From Eopsaltria australis (lineage: Eukaryota > Chordata > Aves > Passeriformes > Petroicidae): a DNA stretch of 64,000 nt. The stretch covers positions 2,604,001 through 2,668,000 of the forward strand of contig JAVTVJ010000070.1 of assembly GCA_034509425.1 (NCBI GenBank), read 5' to 3'. Positions within the stretch are counted from its first letter, which is position 1. Every line of letters starts with the position of its first letter. Of the stretch, positions 47,576 through 58,575 are shown in pieces. A model generated the notes under the pieces. That model saw nothing but the letters and a program-made list of their open reading frames with translations, did no database searches and was not told the DNA's origin. The position numbers and the translations under genes were made by a program.

Positions 47576-48780
47576 AAGTTACTTTACCAAAATCTACAGC
47601 ATACTGTTTGCCATGGAAAAGAATCAGAAATAGGTGTACACAGCACTTAAGGGAACATGTTTTTAAAATTATTTTATTTATTACTATTGTATAATAGATT
47701 TTTTTTTTTTTGTAAATGTATTAGGTATGAGGTTTTTTGTTCAATGTTTCAAATCTCATTTTGATAAATAATTACTGTTGAGGTAGGTTTCTTATGCATT
47801 GGCATTTATTCTGAATCAATTTATTTGATTTCTGAAGTTAATTTTTATATTTTTATTTTGTAAATGAGATTCAGTTTTCATTATACCCTAATTAGAGGGT
47901 TTGTTTTCCTGGCAGAAACACTTGAATGCATAATTCTGTTTCATTTTCTTTTCCTGAAATGAGGGAGAAGGTGGATAGTGCTTTTTCTTAACTCTGCTGT
48001 CACATTCCTCTTTAATAGATTACTATTTTGGCATTGTATGGAGACACTGGGCAACTGCCCCCTGGTGTAGACTTTATCAGTTCTGTTGCAGTCCACAGAA
48101 TTGGGATAGCATGCTGTGAGCACCTGCCCAAGTATTATTTGACTGTTTACAAAGGACATTTCTGAGAGAGAACTGGTTTTTCACCACCAAATGATTCAAA
48201 ATAAGCTACTCACTGGGCTTTTATGAGCATTTCTCTACAAATTGAAGAATTTGTTAAGGAGAAAATACAATTGAGATTTAGAGAAGAAAGTTCTTTTCCT
48301 AACAGGCCAACTCATGTTAGTGTAAAAGTTGTTTTCCTAATAATTACATATATAATTTTCTTTAAAAAAATACTTCAAGCAGCAGTCTTGTTTAGGATTT
48401 GACAGGCAACTAAATATTCTTGTTTGTTTTCAATTAAATGATTGGATACTTCCCCTCCCCCCGCTGCCAAAGCTGAAAAGAGTCTATATTATAAAATGAA
48501 AATTCTGGTAAATGGGGAGAGTGTGAGAGAGGACTGGCAATCTTCAGTGTTTGCTACAGAATTCAGCTTTGCCATTAAACTGTGGTTCTGTTTACACAAT
48601 CTGGGCCTAACCAATATTAGGATGCTGTCCTGCCCTTAGACTTGAATGTTTCATTGTCCTGAGAAAGGCAGGCTTTAGAGACAGTAGAGACATTAAAACA
48701 GTACAATCTAATGTTGGAATATTATTAACTGAGTAATACAACTCAGTTAAGTTACTGCTCTTTCCTTTTTGAATAGATTA

Positions 48781-48804
48781 AATAATAACAATAATAATAA
48801 TAGC
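48781..48804. repeat. (AAT)n microsatellite
   Basis: Imperfect AAT/AAC units in the NCOA7 3'UTR. Confidence 0.8.
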
Positions 48805-48953
48805 AAATTGCTTGTCCTTCAAAAGCATTTCTAAATCTTAATCCTGCACAGAAGTTTCACAGTCTAAAAAAACAATGCTATACACAGTAAGCCTGTAACA
48901 CGCTGCACATTAGCTTTTCACACTTCCTTTCTTTGTGGTCTACTACAGCCATA

Positions 48954-48959
48954 AATAAA
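48954..48959 (+). terminator. Middle NCOA7 poly(A) signal candidate
   Basis: AATAAA within CATAAATAAAGTTC, 1.76 kb after the stop. Confidence 0.45.
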
Positions 48960-49079
48960 GTTCTTATTGGTAATGCTTTAAAATATTTTGGAAGTTGTTA
49001 ACAGCATAATGCTTTGAAGATACCCAGAATATCTAACACTCTGCTCTTTAAATGGTGGCAGAAGACCACTTAATAGTTA

Positions 49080-49142
49080 AAAAAACCCCAACCAAACAAA
49101 CACCCAACAAAAAATCCCCAAAACAAACAAAATGAAATGAAA
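49080..49142. repeat. A/C-rich low-complexity tract
   Basis: Units such as CCAAACAAACACCCAACAAA, similar in composition to the tract at 2445-2504. It lies in the presumed distal 3'UTR. Confidence 0.7.
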
Positions 49143-49323
49143 TTCAACATTTTGCAGACATTTCACTATTGCTACCTACAACTTACTCCATTATATTATC
49201 CTTGTCAAAGCATATCTAAACGCTGTGGTCTATATTCAAAACAGTGTTGTTCAATCAAAATTCTGTGACCCTTGAAACTATGAATATTTAATATATGTAA
49301 TGCAGTGCTATCACAATATTTTC

Positions 49324-49329
49324 AATAAA
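49324..49329 (+). terminator. Distal NCOA7 poly(A) signal
   Basis: AATAAA in TTCAATAAAGGAAT, followed by a G/T-containing stretch (ACTTGTTCC, then GCTTTCTC). It would give a 3'UTR of about 2.15 kb. Confidence 0.55.
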
Positions 49330-49514
49330 GGAATTTATGCATTCAGAAACTTGTTCCAGATGCTTTCTCTTTTATTCACAAACTTCAGAACATTTTAAAA
49401 ATGAAAGGATGAAGCTTAAGTTACAGGTTATGCTGACAAATACCTGTGCTACCTCAGAAAAAGAGAATTTTGGCAATACTGTATTTTACAAACACAGATA
49501 AGGAGGCTGGAGAT

Positions 49515-49550
49515 TTTGGTGGGGTTGGTTTTGGGGTTTGGGGGGTTTTT
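49515..49550 (+). other. G-rich tract with quadruplex potential
   Basis: The plus strand has GG, GGGG, GG, GGGG and GGGGGG runs separated by T-rich loops of 2-4 bases, within about 35 bases. Only three runs reach three or more Gs, so a canonical four-run quadruplex would have to split the G6 run or use a two-G tier. Confidence 0.4.
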
Positions 49551-50699
49551 TTGTGTGTAGTATGGTGTGTCTTTAAAGAGAGCTGTGTCTTGAATTCAGT
49601 CCGAGACAGACTGTGACAAAGGGCTAAGAAATGCCAGGAAACAGTTAAACAGTTGATGTGGTAGTCCTTGCTGCTACTCTCAGCTGCAGTGAATGACATG
49701 TATCCCCTCATCTTTTTTGATCAACCTCTTCCCAGAAGTCAGAAGTCCATGTGCATCATTTTTGTATGCACCCTTTCCATATTTCCAAAGTTCAAATATA
49801 TTTTTATGTCCAGCCAAGCAAGGCAAAGATGTCTTGTAAGTACCTGGTTCTTGGGTTTTATTGGTTTTCATTGTACACAGAAGTGGCATTAAGAGAAAAC
49901 AAGCTACAATTCCATGTGAAACTGAATAAATGTGCTGTTCATGTGCCTTGCTCTGAGTGAAATGGCAGTAACAACTTTCCTAAAGTAACTGGAAAATTAT
50001 GGCCACTAATAATTTTTCTCTCGGGGAGAACATGAGCTTTTTCTTGCAACAGCAAACATGTTCCTTCAGTGGTACATGGTTACAGATTTTTGATTCAGGA
50101 CCATGTTGAAATGCACATTCACAAATCAGGCTTGTCAGTACCCAGGTAATTGCAGATGTTTTATTTGACACTTATGATGTTTATTTGCTTTAAGTGCAGG
50201 ATTTGTGTTGGATGTTTTGCACAAAGCTGGCTTTAGAGAAAAGGAAAATCTTGTTACATTTAGAACAATCCTTATTCATAAACTCCTTGATTTTCCTATC
50301 TGTAACAGAGAAAAGGTGCAGGTCAGCAATTCAAAGGGACTGCCTAGCACTCTGCAGGTTGGCACATCTGGCAAGCAAGCTTCAGGTAGAATAGCCAACC
50401 ATGTCTTGTTTGTACAGGCACAGCTTGCTTTTGAAAAAGAGAAGCATTTTTGAAAATCTCAGTCTAAATTTTTCATCTCATTACCTTTTAAGACACTGTA
50501 GCCTGTCACCTGTGGGACAAGTACTTTGTGCCTTTTAAGCTGCATGAAGAATACATTTAAGTTGCAGGGTCAGTGATTCTGCAGCTCTAGTCTAATTAAC
50601 AGTGCAAATGACTTTAACTAAAAATTATTAAGAAAGCATTTTTAGAAACTGAATGCCAACTACCACTTACCAATACCCTCTGTTAGCTTCAGAAGCAGT

Positions 50700-50903
50700 T
50701 GATAGGATGAGGGCAGTGAGGCACTGGAACAGGTTGCCCACAGAAGCTGTAGATGCCCCATCCCTGGAAGTGCTTAAGGCCAGACTGGATGGAGCCTTGA
50801 GCAACCTAGTCTAGTGAAAAGTGTCCGTGCCCATAGCAAGGGGGGTGTTGGAATGAGATGATCTTTAAGGTCCCTTCCAACCCAAACCATTCCGTGATTC
50901 TAT
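50700..50903 (+). mobile_element. CR1 LINE 3' end fragment
   Basis: The order GAGGCACTGGAACAGGTTGC, CCATCCCTGGAAGTG, GATGATCTTTAAGGTCCCTT and CCAACCCAAACCATTCC ending in GTGATTCTATGA is the avian CR1 3' end. It is plus-oriented, 5' truncated and better preserved than the copy at 12158. Confidence 0.92.
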
Positions 50904-51033
50904 GAAGTGTCTCACTTTGACTGTGAATTAGCATAGCTGTCATGAGCAGGCAACAATTTCAGGGCTGTCAGCTTATGCAGTTAGACCTAACATCAGACTT
51001 TAGCCCTCACTGCTGGGAGTGTAGAAGAAAAAA

Positions 51034-51353
51034 TGTAAACTCAGTCGGAAAAATCTCTGGAATTTTAGTAGTGATCCTGAACAACTGCAACAGTGCTGAA
51101 ACTGTGATTTTAAGATTATTTATGCACGTCTAAAATCCAAGTAACTTCAAGTATGGGGGCAAAATGTCTACATTTCTCGAAGGTTTTACTTGATTTGTAT
51201 TGATCAGTGAATTGCTGGACAACTTTCTGGTGAAACACGATTAAGATCCAGCATCATAAGCACTTGCTATCTTTCTATCCGCCCTCTTTACTGCAGATTT
51301 TACTGACTTTTTGTTGTTTTATTTTTTTTTCTTCCCTGCGCCAGTTCAGCTTT
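51034..51353 (+). repeat. Unclassified dispersed repeat, copy 2
   Basis: Direct-orientation match to 40055-40335. Blocks in common include TTTTAAGATTATTT, ATTTCTCGAA, TGCTGGACA and CTTTCTGGTGAAA. It follows a CR1 tail by about 130 bp and ends about 90 bp before the HINT3 CpG island. Confidence 0.75.
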
Positions 51354-51391
51354 TAATGAACTCAGAATGCATTTACATGGTTTTATTCCCC

Positions 51392-51393
<2 letters not shown>

Positions 51394-51438
<45 letters not shown>
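51394..51438. repeat. 45-base poly(T) run at the HINT3 promoter edge
   Basis: An uninterrupted T homopolymer abuts the GC-rich HINT3 promoter at 51441. It could be a nucleosome-excluding poly(dA:dT) tract, a retroposon scar or a length artefact of assembly. Confidence 0.8.
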
Positions 51439-51440
<2 letters not shown>

Positions 51441-51441
<1 letters not shown>

Positions 51442-51830
51442 GCGAGCCGCGGGGCAGCTCCGCGTGTGCCGGGCGGGAGGAGCCGGGCTGTGCCGGCGCT
51501 GCCTCCCGGGCCGGGCGCTCCTCCCTCGGCGGGCGGGGCCGGCAGCGGCACCGGGAGCGGGGCCATGGCCGGGCCTGAGGCCGCGGGTGCCTCCGCCGCC
51601 GCTGAGGGGAGCGAAGCCGGGAATGGCGGCCGCGAAGAATACGACGGGAAGTGCGTGTTCTGCAGGATCGCCCGCCGGGAGGAGCCGGGCACGGCGCTGC
51701 TCCCCTGCGAGGTGAGGTAGTGGTGAGGGGCTCCCGCCCTCCTTCCCCGCTCCCTCACGGGCCGGCCCCGGGGCCGCGGATCAGGCTGGGCGGGGGCGCG
51801 GCCGCTCTGAGGGCCCTCAGCTCCTGCATG
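51441..51830 (+). promoter_or_regulatory. HINT3 CpG-island promoter and first exon
   Basis: GC content jumps sharply at 51441 and many CpGs continue past exon 1 into intron 1. There is no TATA box. Transcription probably starts at several points between about 51450 and 51560, giving a short 5'UTR. Confidence 0.75.
51565..51711 (+). CDS. HINT3: HINT3 exon 1
   Basis: Forty-nine codons from [10 protein letters not shown] to [14 protein letters not shown]. The donor is GAG|GTGAGG. Confidence 0.95.
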
Positions 51831-54800
51831 GACAGAGCGAGGAAACGTCGCTCGGACGGAAAGCACCGTGCCTTCCGTCAGTGCTGGCACGGCAGCCAGG
51901 AGCCTCAGAGCTGGCGCCGAGGAATCCTGACTGCAGAAGGTCAGCGGCGCGCACCGCGCCTGGAGGCTGCCCCCAAACCCCTCAGCTTTTGTTGTTAGTC
52001 GCGTCAACTGTGACATTTGGTATCGCATCGATATGGGAATATGGACATTGCTACCTACTCTGTGCCATTATCCTCGTCCTAATCCATTTTAATGCGTTTG
52101 CATCCTTTTTTAGGATGAAGACCTTGTTTGCTTTAGAGATATAAAACCTGGTGCCCCCCACCACTACCTGGTGGTGCCCGTGAAGCACATGGGAAACTGC
52201 AAAACACTGAAGACAGAGCACATACCGCTGGGTAAGGCTGCAAGTGTGTGCTTAACCTAAAGGAAAATCATTTTTCACAGCCTGAAATAGGGGGTGTCAA
52301 GTAAATTACAACTTTGGACACCATTTGTAAACATGGAAATAGCTGATGTGAGTGAGAGTAGATAGGGACTTAACCTTTCTGGGAACTTCTATGTGCTTTT
52401 CTAGAATGACACATTTTTTTGTGCCGTTCTGGAAAAACATTGCCATTTGCATGGAGTATAGATGCCTCTGCACTTTGTTGGAAGTACAGCTTTATTTTTA
52501 AAGCATTTATGTGCTGCTTCATAGCGTTTTCTTAGACGTGAATATGCAATTCTAAAAGATTATAGAAGAATTTTATAAAAAGTCCATGCTTTCAGAGAAG
52601 TGCAGATGAAAAAAGGGAAATGGTGTTTCAATTAACTTTAAATATATTTGAAAAAATAAAATTCTGAAACGTTGAAGCCATGATTTATTGCTGCTAGGCT
52701 TGCTTTGGGTTTTTTCCCCTTAAGAAAACATTGTCCTGGAACTTGTTTCACAAGATATGGCTAGCTAAGTGTGTTGAGTAACAGAAGAAACTGCAGCCAT
52801 GAAGAAATTCCACCTTAGGGAAATTTACAGGTGACACAAGAAAAAAGTTATGGTTGCATTTTGCACATCTTGCATCACTGTATTTCTCTTGTAAACATAG
52901 GATGGTTTTCTCCAGAAAAAAACTCACGTATGTGTTTGGCTTCAAGGCAATTCCCTTGACTTTTGCCTTGAGTTTTTGTATTAGGGTTGCTGCATATTTC
53001 AGTGATACAGTAATGAAACTCTCCTGGTAAAAAATAAGACTGACAATTTTATTTTAATTTATGTATCATCTCTGAAACTTACTCCGGGCTTCACAGGGCC
53101 TGGAGATCAAAGTCCTGTAGCTGTGTAGAGATACAACACTGGAATTAGTGTGAAGTCATCATTCTGGCTGATCACTACTTGTTGGGTTTCTTAATAAGGG
53201 TGTGGTGATAGCATGGCTTTGGCCAAAGTTCTTAGAATAATATCACATTGGAAAGCATTGCAGCTGTGGAAGTTGGTATCAGTGGCAGTTTTCAAGTAAA
53301 TAATTGCACACACTCTTCTTTTCTGTTACTTGACTAGGAGTAGTTACAGAGTTTATATTTTGAAAAACCCATGTCTGTGTCTCAATGTAGATTAATCTGT
53401 TGAAGTTAATATTCCCTTTTACCCTTTTAAAATGAAAATTATTTGTGTTTTAATAGTGAAGAGAATGATGGAAGTTGGAAAAGCTGTTCTCCAAAAGAAT
53501 AATTTTAGTGACTTGAATGATGTAAGGTATGTAATAGAAGTCTTCCACCTTTCTATTGAGTGTGTTTTTTACTTTTCAGAATGTTACTTTAGGGATGGTG
53601 AGAGAGCGTGCACTGTGATTTATTGAAGAAATTTGGTCTACATTCAGTTATTGCATGACTTCTCAAGCAGAATCTGCTTGCATCAAATATAAGCTTTTTA
53701 TTTTTCTGATAAAGTTCTGGCCCAAATTGGGTTCCAGCTCTGAGATTTTTGAACACATTTTGGAGTAGGGAGGGCGCTTCAAACAACTTACCAAAGAGGA
53801 TGCTCTTTCATTATGTGCTGCAAATGTGCTCTAAATCCTAGATGCCAGAAGAGAGGTAAACTCTGGCCTATTGAAGCAGGGCACTGCATTGTGTTTCAGT
53901 CATACCAGAATTCACTGGATTTTGGTGCTGGACACTTCAGTTTAAAGCCCTTGATAGCTGAAATAAACTGTAACAAAATGTAAGCACTGTAGAGAAATAG
54001 GGAACTGGCTCTTGTGGATTAAAATTGATAGTTGGCTTTCCAGCTGAAAATTGGGTAGGATACTTTTATGATACTTTTTCTTTAAAAAATGTGTCTTAAA
54101 TACAGAAATGTGAAGGAGGACGTTAATGGGCTTTTGAAAAGCTTTTTGTGGTATAATGAAAGGGCATGTTTTTGTTCTTGCTTTTATGTACAACAAAAAT
54201 GCAATGAGTTGTTAGTTCTACGGATCCTGTTAAATAATCTGCAACGTTCCACTTCTTCCTGAATTAACATCACCACTGTCTTGTACTTCTTTTCCTTTTC
54301 TGAAGGATGGGTTTCCACTGGCCGCCGTTCTGCTCAATAGCCCACTTGCATCTGCATGTCCTGGCCCCAGCCAGCCAGCTGGGATTCTTATCCAGGATCT
54401 ACTACAGACTCAATTCCTACTGGTTTATCACGGTAAGTGTCATGCAGGTGAGCTTTGCCGTAGTTTTTCAGTTTTTAGCTGAAAATGCCATGTCTTTCTA
54501 ACCTCTTAACTGTGTCCAAAAATTCTTGGACCGATTATTTTTGTTGTTACTTTAGTTTTTGGTTACGTATATTTTGCATTAACTGAGAAAAAATAAACGT
54601 AGAAACCTTAATGTTTGTGCTCATTACGGGGAATGGAGTGCTAATAACTAAGAGCAAATGGTACAGTAGTTCTGGATCTTATCTAAAGCTCAGGCTCTGT
54701 GATGTGCACCTATGGATACTGTAGATATTTAGGGTTTAGTATAAAAGGCTGTATTCAAATGTGACAGACTATTTTGCACATACCCTGGTTAATCCCTTGT

Positions 54801-56436
54801 AGGTAAAAACATATCCACCTAATGATTGCATTTATCACTTCATGTGGTTTTTCTCATCTTGTCATCTTTAGACTAAACCTAGTGCCTGCTTTACAAGAAC
54901 ATTGTTTGTACTGATTTATGGCAGTAAGGATTAGCAATGAGACTGAATTGACACTGATTAAAGCACTTTGAAAATTTCTCTCTTGAGATCTGAACCTCAC
55001 TCTCACTGCTTTGATACAGCAAAGCACCTATCCTTGCAATGTAGCTGCAGCATCCTGGTGTCATTGCACATCCCCAAATCGAAGTTGCTGAAAAAGATCT
55101 GTCTCATCTAAAGAATATAGACAGCTTTTTACTTAAAGAGAAGAAACACAGCTTGTTCACAGTGGGACCTTGCTGAAGCTCACGCCTAGCTCAAAAAAAG
55201 CAGATGTGTCTGCTGCATTACTGAGCATCTTACAAATATTTGTCCCTCAAATACATATAGCTGTGTAGTTTTACTGCTTATTGTCTTGGATTAGTTCAGG
55301 CAGATCCATCCTAAGTATGGTTATCCAGTATGGATGTGCTTTGCTATCAAAGTTGTCAAGTTGGAAAATGTTTTTGGGTTGGTGGTGGTTTTGGTTGGTT
55401 TTTTTTAATTATAGTGTCTTGAATGTGGTACTTGTTTAAGAATGCAAAACAGGATTCAGGTAATGTAATTTTCAGTCGCTGCATGCTTTATGTAGCTTTA
55501 TTTGTAAATATACTGCAGTAACTACTGAAGTCCTGTTGAGTTGCTCCTACCTGAAGTAGCTGATTGCATTTTTACTGTCTGTATTTAAAATATGCCAAAC
55601 TTGAACTTTTCACCTTTTAATGTAGTTCCTTTGGAGATCTTAATAAAGCCTCGAGCACTAGCTCAAATTAAAAGATGAATTCAGTAGGACTGGCAAAAAA
55701 AGCAAAGGCTGACGGTAAACTGATCTGTTTCAGAAGTGCCCCTGTTAGCCTCCACGTGCCCAGTCTGGCCTGCTTGTTGGCAGACTTCCTCCTGCCCTGA
55801 GCCTTCTCGAGGGCTCTGTGAGCTGGTGCTGTTCCATGTACAAAGTACAGCTGTCCCAGTTCTGCCCATGATGCTTAAACAGCCATGTGTGGTGACAAAA
55901 GAGTGTGTTGGTGCAGTGATGCAACCAAAGGACGAGGTAATAGCTCATGACAGGAGCCACACAGGTGAACATCCTCCATCCCTCAGCAACGTTCGTGGCT
56001 GGTGGCACAGCTGGCTGGGTGATGAGAGGTCACAACACACAGTTCTGGAGTGGTTCACAGAGAATCCCAGGTCTCACCACTTGGTTGTTCTGAGCACTGC
56101 CTCTTCTGAGGTCTTTGAAGGCACAGTGCTTTAACAGATCTGCTATTTATTTGCTCAGACCTCCCCTGACCTCCATAGGTTATGGTTCCTCTTCTGATCA
56201 CCTCATGAGTGTTTGGTGGAAACTGTGAGTCTGCTGTCGAAAAGAACTGTTATATTCTGCTTCTCCTGTACGCTTTATCTGTAAAAGTGAAAAGTAAATG
56301 GTCTGTTAGTGTCACTATTTTTAAATGTAATTTTCAGTAAGCTGAAGGCCCGCGGTGTAGTTAATGCATTGCTTTCTCTCTTTCATAGGCTGAACAACTG
56401 ATTGAGAGGCTGCAAACTGAAAATGCTGCCAGCTGA
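51565..56436 (+). CDS. HINT3: HINT3, histidine triad nucleotide-binding protein 3
   Basis: Five exons (51565-51711, 52114-52231, 53457-53526, 54306-54432, 56389-56436) join to 510 nt, which is 169 residues plus stop; human HINT3 is 182. The Ala/Gly/Glu-rich N-terminus is poorly conserved. C30-x-x-C33 (CVFCRI), [14 protein letters not shown] (about 65-78) and the histidine triad HLHLHVLAP (H125, H127, H129) define the HIT fold. H127 is the expected nucleophile. [18 protein letters not shown] and a C-terminal helix complete it. HINT3 enzymes hydrolyse adenosine 5'-phosphoramidates and acyl-adenylates. The start is the only ATG before the conserved region and has a strong context (GGGCCATGG). 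All junctions are GT-AG and in phase. It lies downstream of NCOA7 on the same strand, as in human. Confidence 0.97.
51712..52113 (+). other. HINT3 intron 1
   Basis: 402 bp. The first half is still CpG-rich and the second half is AT-rich. It ends in CCTTTTTTAG. Confidence 0.9.
52114..52231 (+). CDS. HINT3: HINT3 exon 2
   Basis: [39 protein letters not shown] plus one base of a Val codon. The donor is G|GTAAGG. Confidence 0.96.
52232..53456 (+). other. HINT3 intron 2
   Basis: A 1.2 kb AT-rich intron with no repeat that I recognise. Confidence 0.85.
53457..53526 (+). CDS. HINT3: HINT3 exon 3
   Basis: A short exon: [20 protein letters not shown] and NDV plus two bases of Arg. The acceptor is TTTAATAG and the donor is AAG|GTATGT. 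Confidence 0.95.
53527..54305 (+). other. HINT3 intron 3
   Basis: 779 bp, AT-rich. Nothing is recognised beyond the splice ends. Confidence 0.85.
54306..54432 (+). CDS. HINT3: HINT3 exon 4: histidine triad
   Basis: Completes Arg112, then [30 protein letters not shown] and NSYWFIT. It carries the catalytic HLHLHV triad. The donor is ACG|GTAAGT. Confidence 0.98.
54433..56388 (+). other. HINT3 intron 4
   Basis: A 2.0 kb intron. A less AT-rich patch at about 55736-56134 has open frames on both strands, but none resembles a known protein. It ends in TCTTTCATAG. Confidence 0.8.
56389..56436 (+). CDS. HINT3: HINT3 exon 5
   Basis: Fifteen codons, [15 protein letters not shown], then TGA. A short amphipathic C-terminal helix, as in other HINT3 proteins. 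Confidence 0.93.
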   Translation, partial: AEQLIERLQTENAAS

Positions 56437-58080
56437 AAGCTTCTGTCGTTTGGTCTTTGAGCTTCGATTTAAGGTTGCACAGTTTGATGTTGCCAATAAT
56501 ATCCCAGGATAAAAAAAGCTTTAGTTCCTTATGAGGAAATACACACAGAATTTGTAGCTGCCAACCTAATTCTTCCATTAGGATATGTCAGTCTGTATAC
56601 TTCCCTGGCAATAGCGTGATGTATTTTAGTTATAATTTTATATTTGTGTAGATACATACATAATACACACACACATGCACACAGGCAGAGAGCTCTTCTT
56701 ATTAAAAGGCAAAGTGTAGCAGCAGAATGTATTGCAACCAAGGCAACGAGTTACAACTAACAGCGTGTGGAGGGTACCAAAGGGAGTATTTGTTGAGGAA
56801 TCAAGCTTTCATTTTCAAGATGCATTGTTCTGGGATTGCAGGTAACATTTCAAACATTTGTTCCCATCTGCATTTGTATGATATGTTACTTATGCCTAGT
56901 GATGAGGAGGTACATTGCTTAAAGTACAGTACTGACTTTCTGCTGCTAAACCACTTCAATGTTACCTGCCTTGTTTGCATCACAGTGACACATTAAACGT
57001 CACATTAAACTGTATGTGCCCAAAATGTGATAATGCTGTAAAATATATAGTTTATGTGTAAATAGACTTAAATTTTTTTTCCTTCTTATGTACACAATAT
57101 TTGAAATTAGTTACTGTATGTTTACAAAGAATGTAAAGAGTTCAGAAGAATGGATTTGATGTACTGCTCTTCTGCATGGCAGTAGATAGAAAAATCCAGA
57201 TTTTCTGATCTTGTTCTCACTGAAGTCCCTTGCAGATTACTAATGCCATGGCCAAATTTGGATTCTAAATGAAGTCATAAGAGAAGCTGGTCTGAAATGC
57301 AGTGTGTGTGTGTGGCAGACTTACATAAGAGCAACGTGATTTGACTTTGGGATAGCAGGGACTCAGCCCAAAACTGGAACATGCCAAGTTGCTTAAGGAA
57401 CCTGCCTTTGCAGCATGACTCTGATCAGGAATGCTAGCACTTGTTTTTCAGTACCATAATAAGGCAGACTGTTGGGCAAGTTAAAACTCCAGAACACATG
57501 GAGTGGATTTTCTGTGTTCACAGAGCTTGTCTTGGTGCCAAACTAACCAAGTGTCCTTGCCTGATGCATTCAGATACAGCTGAGGTGAGAACACCTGTGG
57601 CACCTGCAAGCTTCCCTGAACATAGTATTCTGTGTTTTCCACAGATCTAGCACCTGTTGCCTTAGTGATACGGTGTGTTGTAATATTCGTACAGTACTTC
57701 AGAGAGTCTGCACCCTTCTGAAGAACAGCATTTTCTACCTGGCAGAGTTTACACCTCTCTGTAAGATCTTCCTAACGTCTTGTTCTTATTAGTGGGCACT
57801 TGCATGACATTTGCAGCCCTTTAGGGTTTTAATTTGTTACATTTGGTAGAAAGTGTGACTTAAAGCCACCAAACTTGGACTGTGCAATAGATGAGGAGAT
57901 TTGAGTTGGCTCCTAACTTAGTGAAATACCTGAACATTAAGGACTTTCAGGAGTTAATACTGTGTATGTGTTCTGATCTGTAATTAATTTATGTGACTGT
58001 ACTGAACTGTGACATGTAATATTTAAAATATCAACATGAGCTGTTGTCAAAAAGGATTAATAAATGGTAATCTTGGAGTG
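56437..58080 (+). other. HINT3: HINT3 3'UTR
   Basis: AT-rich 1.6 kb after the stop. ATTAAA variants occur at 56992 and about 57004, and the best signal is AATAAA at 58059. Short CA and TG runs lie at about 56665 and 57302. The ORF at 57441-57650 shows no family resemblance. Confidence 0.7.
58059..58064 (+). terminator. HINT3 distal poly(A) signal
   Basis: AATAAA in GGATTAATAAATGG, followed within 20 bases by TCTTGGAGTG, a plausible G/T downstream element. Confidence 0.65.
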
Positions 58081-58107
58081 ATTTTCCAGTGCAATGGAAT
58101 AGTTGAC

Positions 58108-58575
58108 TGTGGGGGTTGACCCTAGATAGCCCTTTGCTCACTCTTCACCCCTTAACCTAGTGAGGTGGGAGAACAGAAAGAACAAAATGAAAGAAACTTG
58201 TGGGCTGAGATAAACACAGTTTAATATGTGAAGGAAGGAGGAAGAAAAAAGCAAAGGTAACCACATACGACCTCCCACAGGAAGGCTAGTAGCAATGGCC
58301 CCCACCTCCCCAAAAAAGCCCTCTCTTTAGCTTTTATTCCAGACATTATATGTCACGGAATATCCCTGATGCCCAGTCTGTGTCAGGTGTGCAGGTTGTG
58401 CTTTCCAAGCTTTTTGCCCACTGGAGGGGCAGAGCAGGAAAAAGAAGGCTCTGGCATTGCTCTGGCACTGCTCAGCAATCACCAGAACTTCTGTGTTACC
58501 AACACTCTTCCAGTCACACCCAAAACCTGGGATGCGCTGAAGGAAGTTGCCTCCATCCCAGCCAGACTCTGTATG
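58108..58575 (+). mobile_element. Avian endogenous retrovirus LTR-like element (solo or fragment)
   Basis: Starts TGTGGGGGTTGACCC. Further blocks are CTTGTGGGCTGAGATAAA, CACAGTTTAATATGTG, GTCACGGAATATCCCTGATG and GTGTTACCAACACTCTTCCA, ending in CATCCCAGCCAGA. This order matches, from memory, a common avian ERV LTR type. No retroviral coding sequence follows, so it is a solo LTR or fragment. The 3' boundary is approximate and I could not define target-site duplications. Confidence 0.65.

Larger units (their letters stand above)
47199..49345 (+). other. NCOA7: NCOA7 3'UTR
   Basis: AU-rich sequence after the stop, with ATTTATT-type motifs near 47670-47700 that are typical of unstable mRNAs. Three AATAAA signals suggest alternative ends. 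It also contains an (AAT)n run (48781-48804) and an A/C-rich low-complexity stretch (49080-49142). The distal end is inferred. Confidence 0.7.
49346..51440. other. NCOA7-HINT3 intergenic region
   Basis: About 2.1 kb. Contains a G-rich tract (about 49515-49550), a CR1 tail (50700-50903), copy 2 of the unclassified repeat (51034-51353) and a 45-base T run (51394-51438). I see no further gene. Confidence 0.8.

Noticed and set aside
51300..52028. 242-residue minus-strand ORF over the HINT3 promoter
   Set aside because: It translates the poly(T) run as poly-Lys and the CpG island as Pro/Ala/Arg. It is a shadow of GC-rich sequence opposite HINT3 exon 1.
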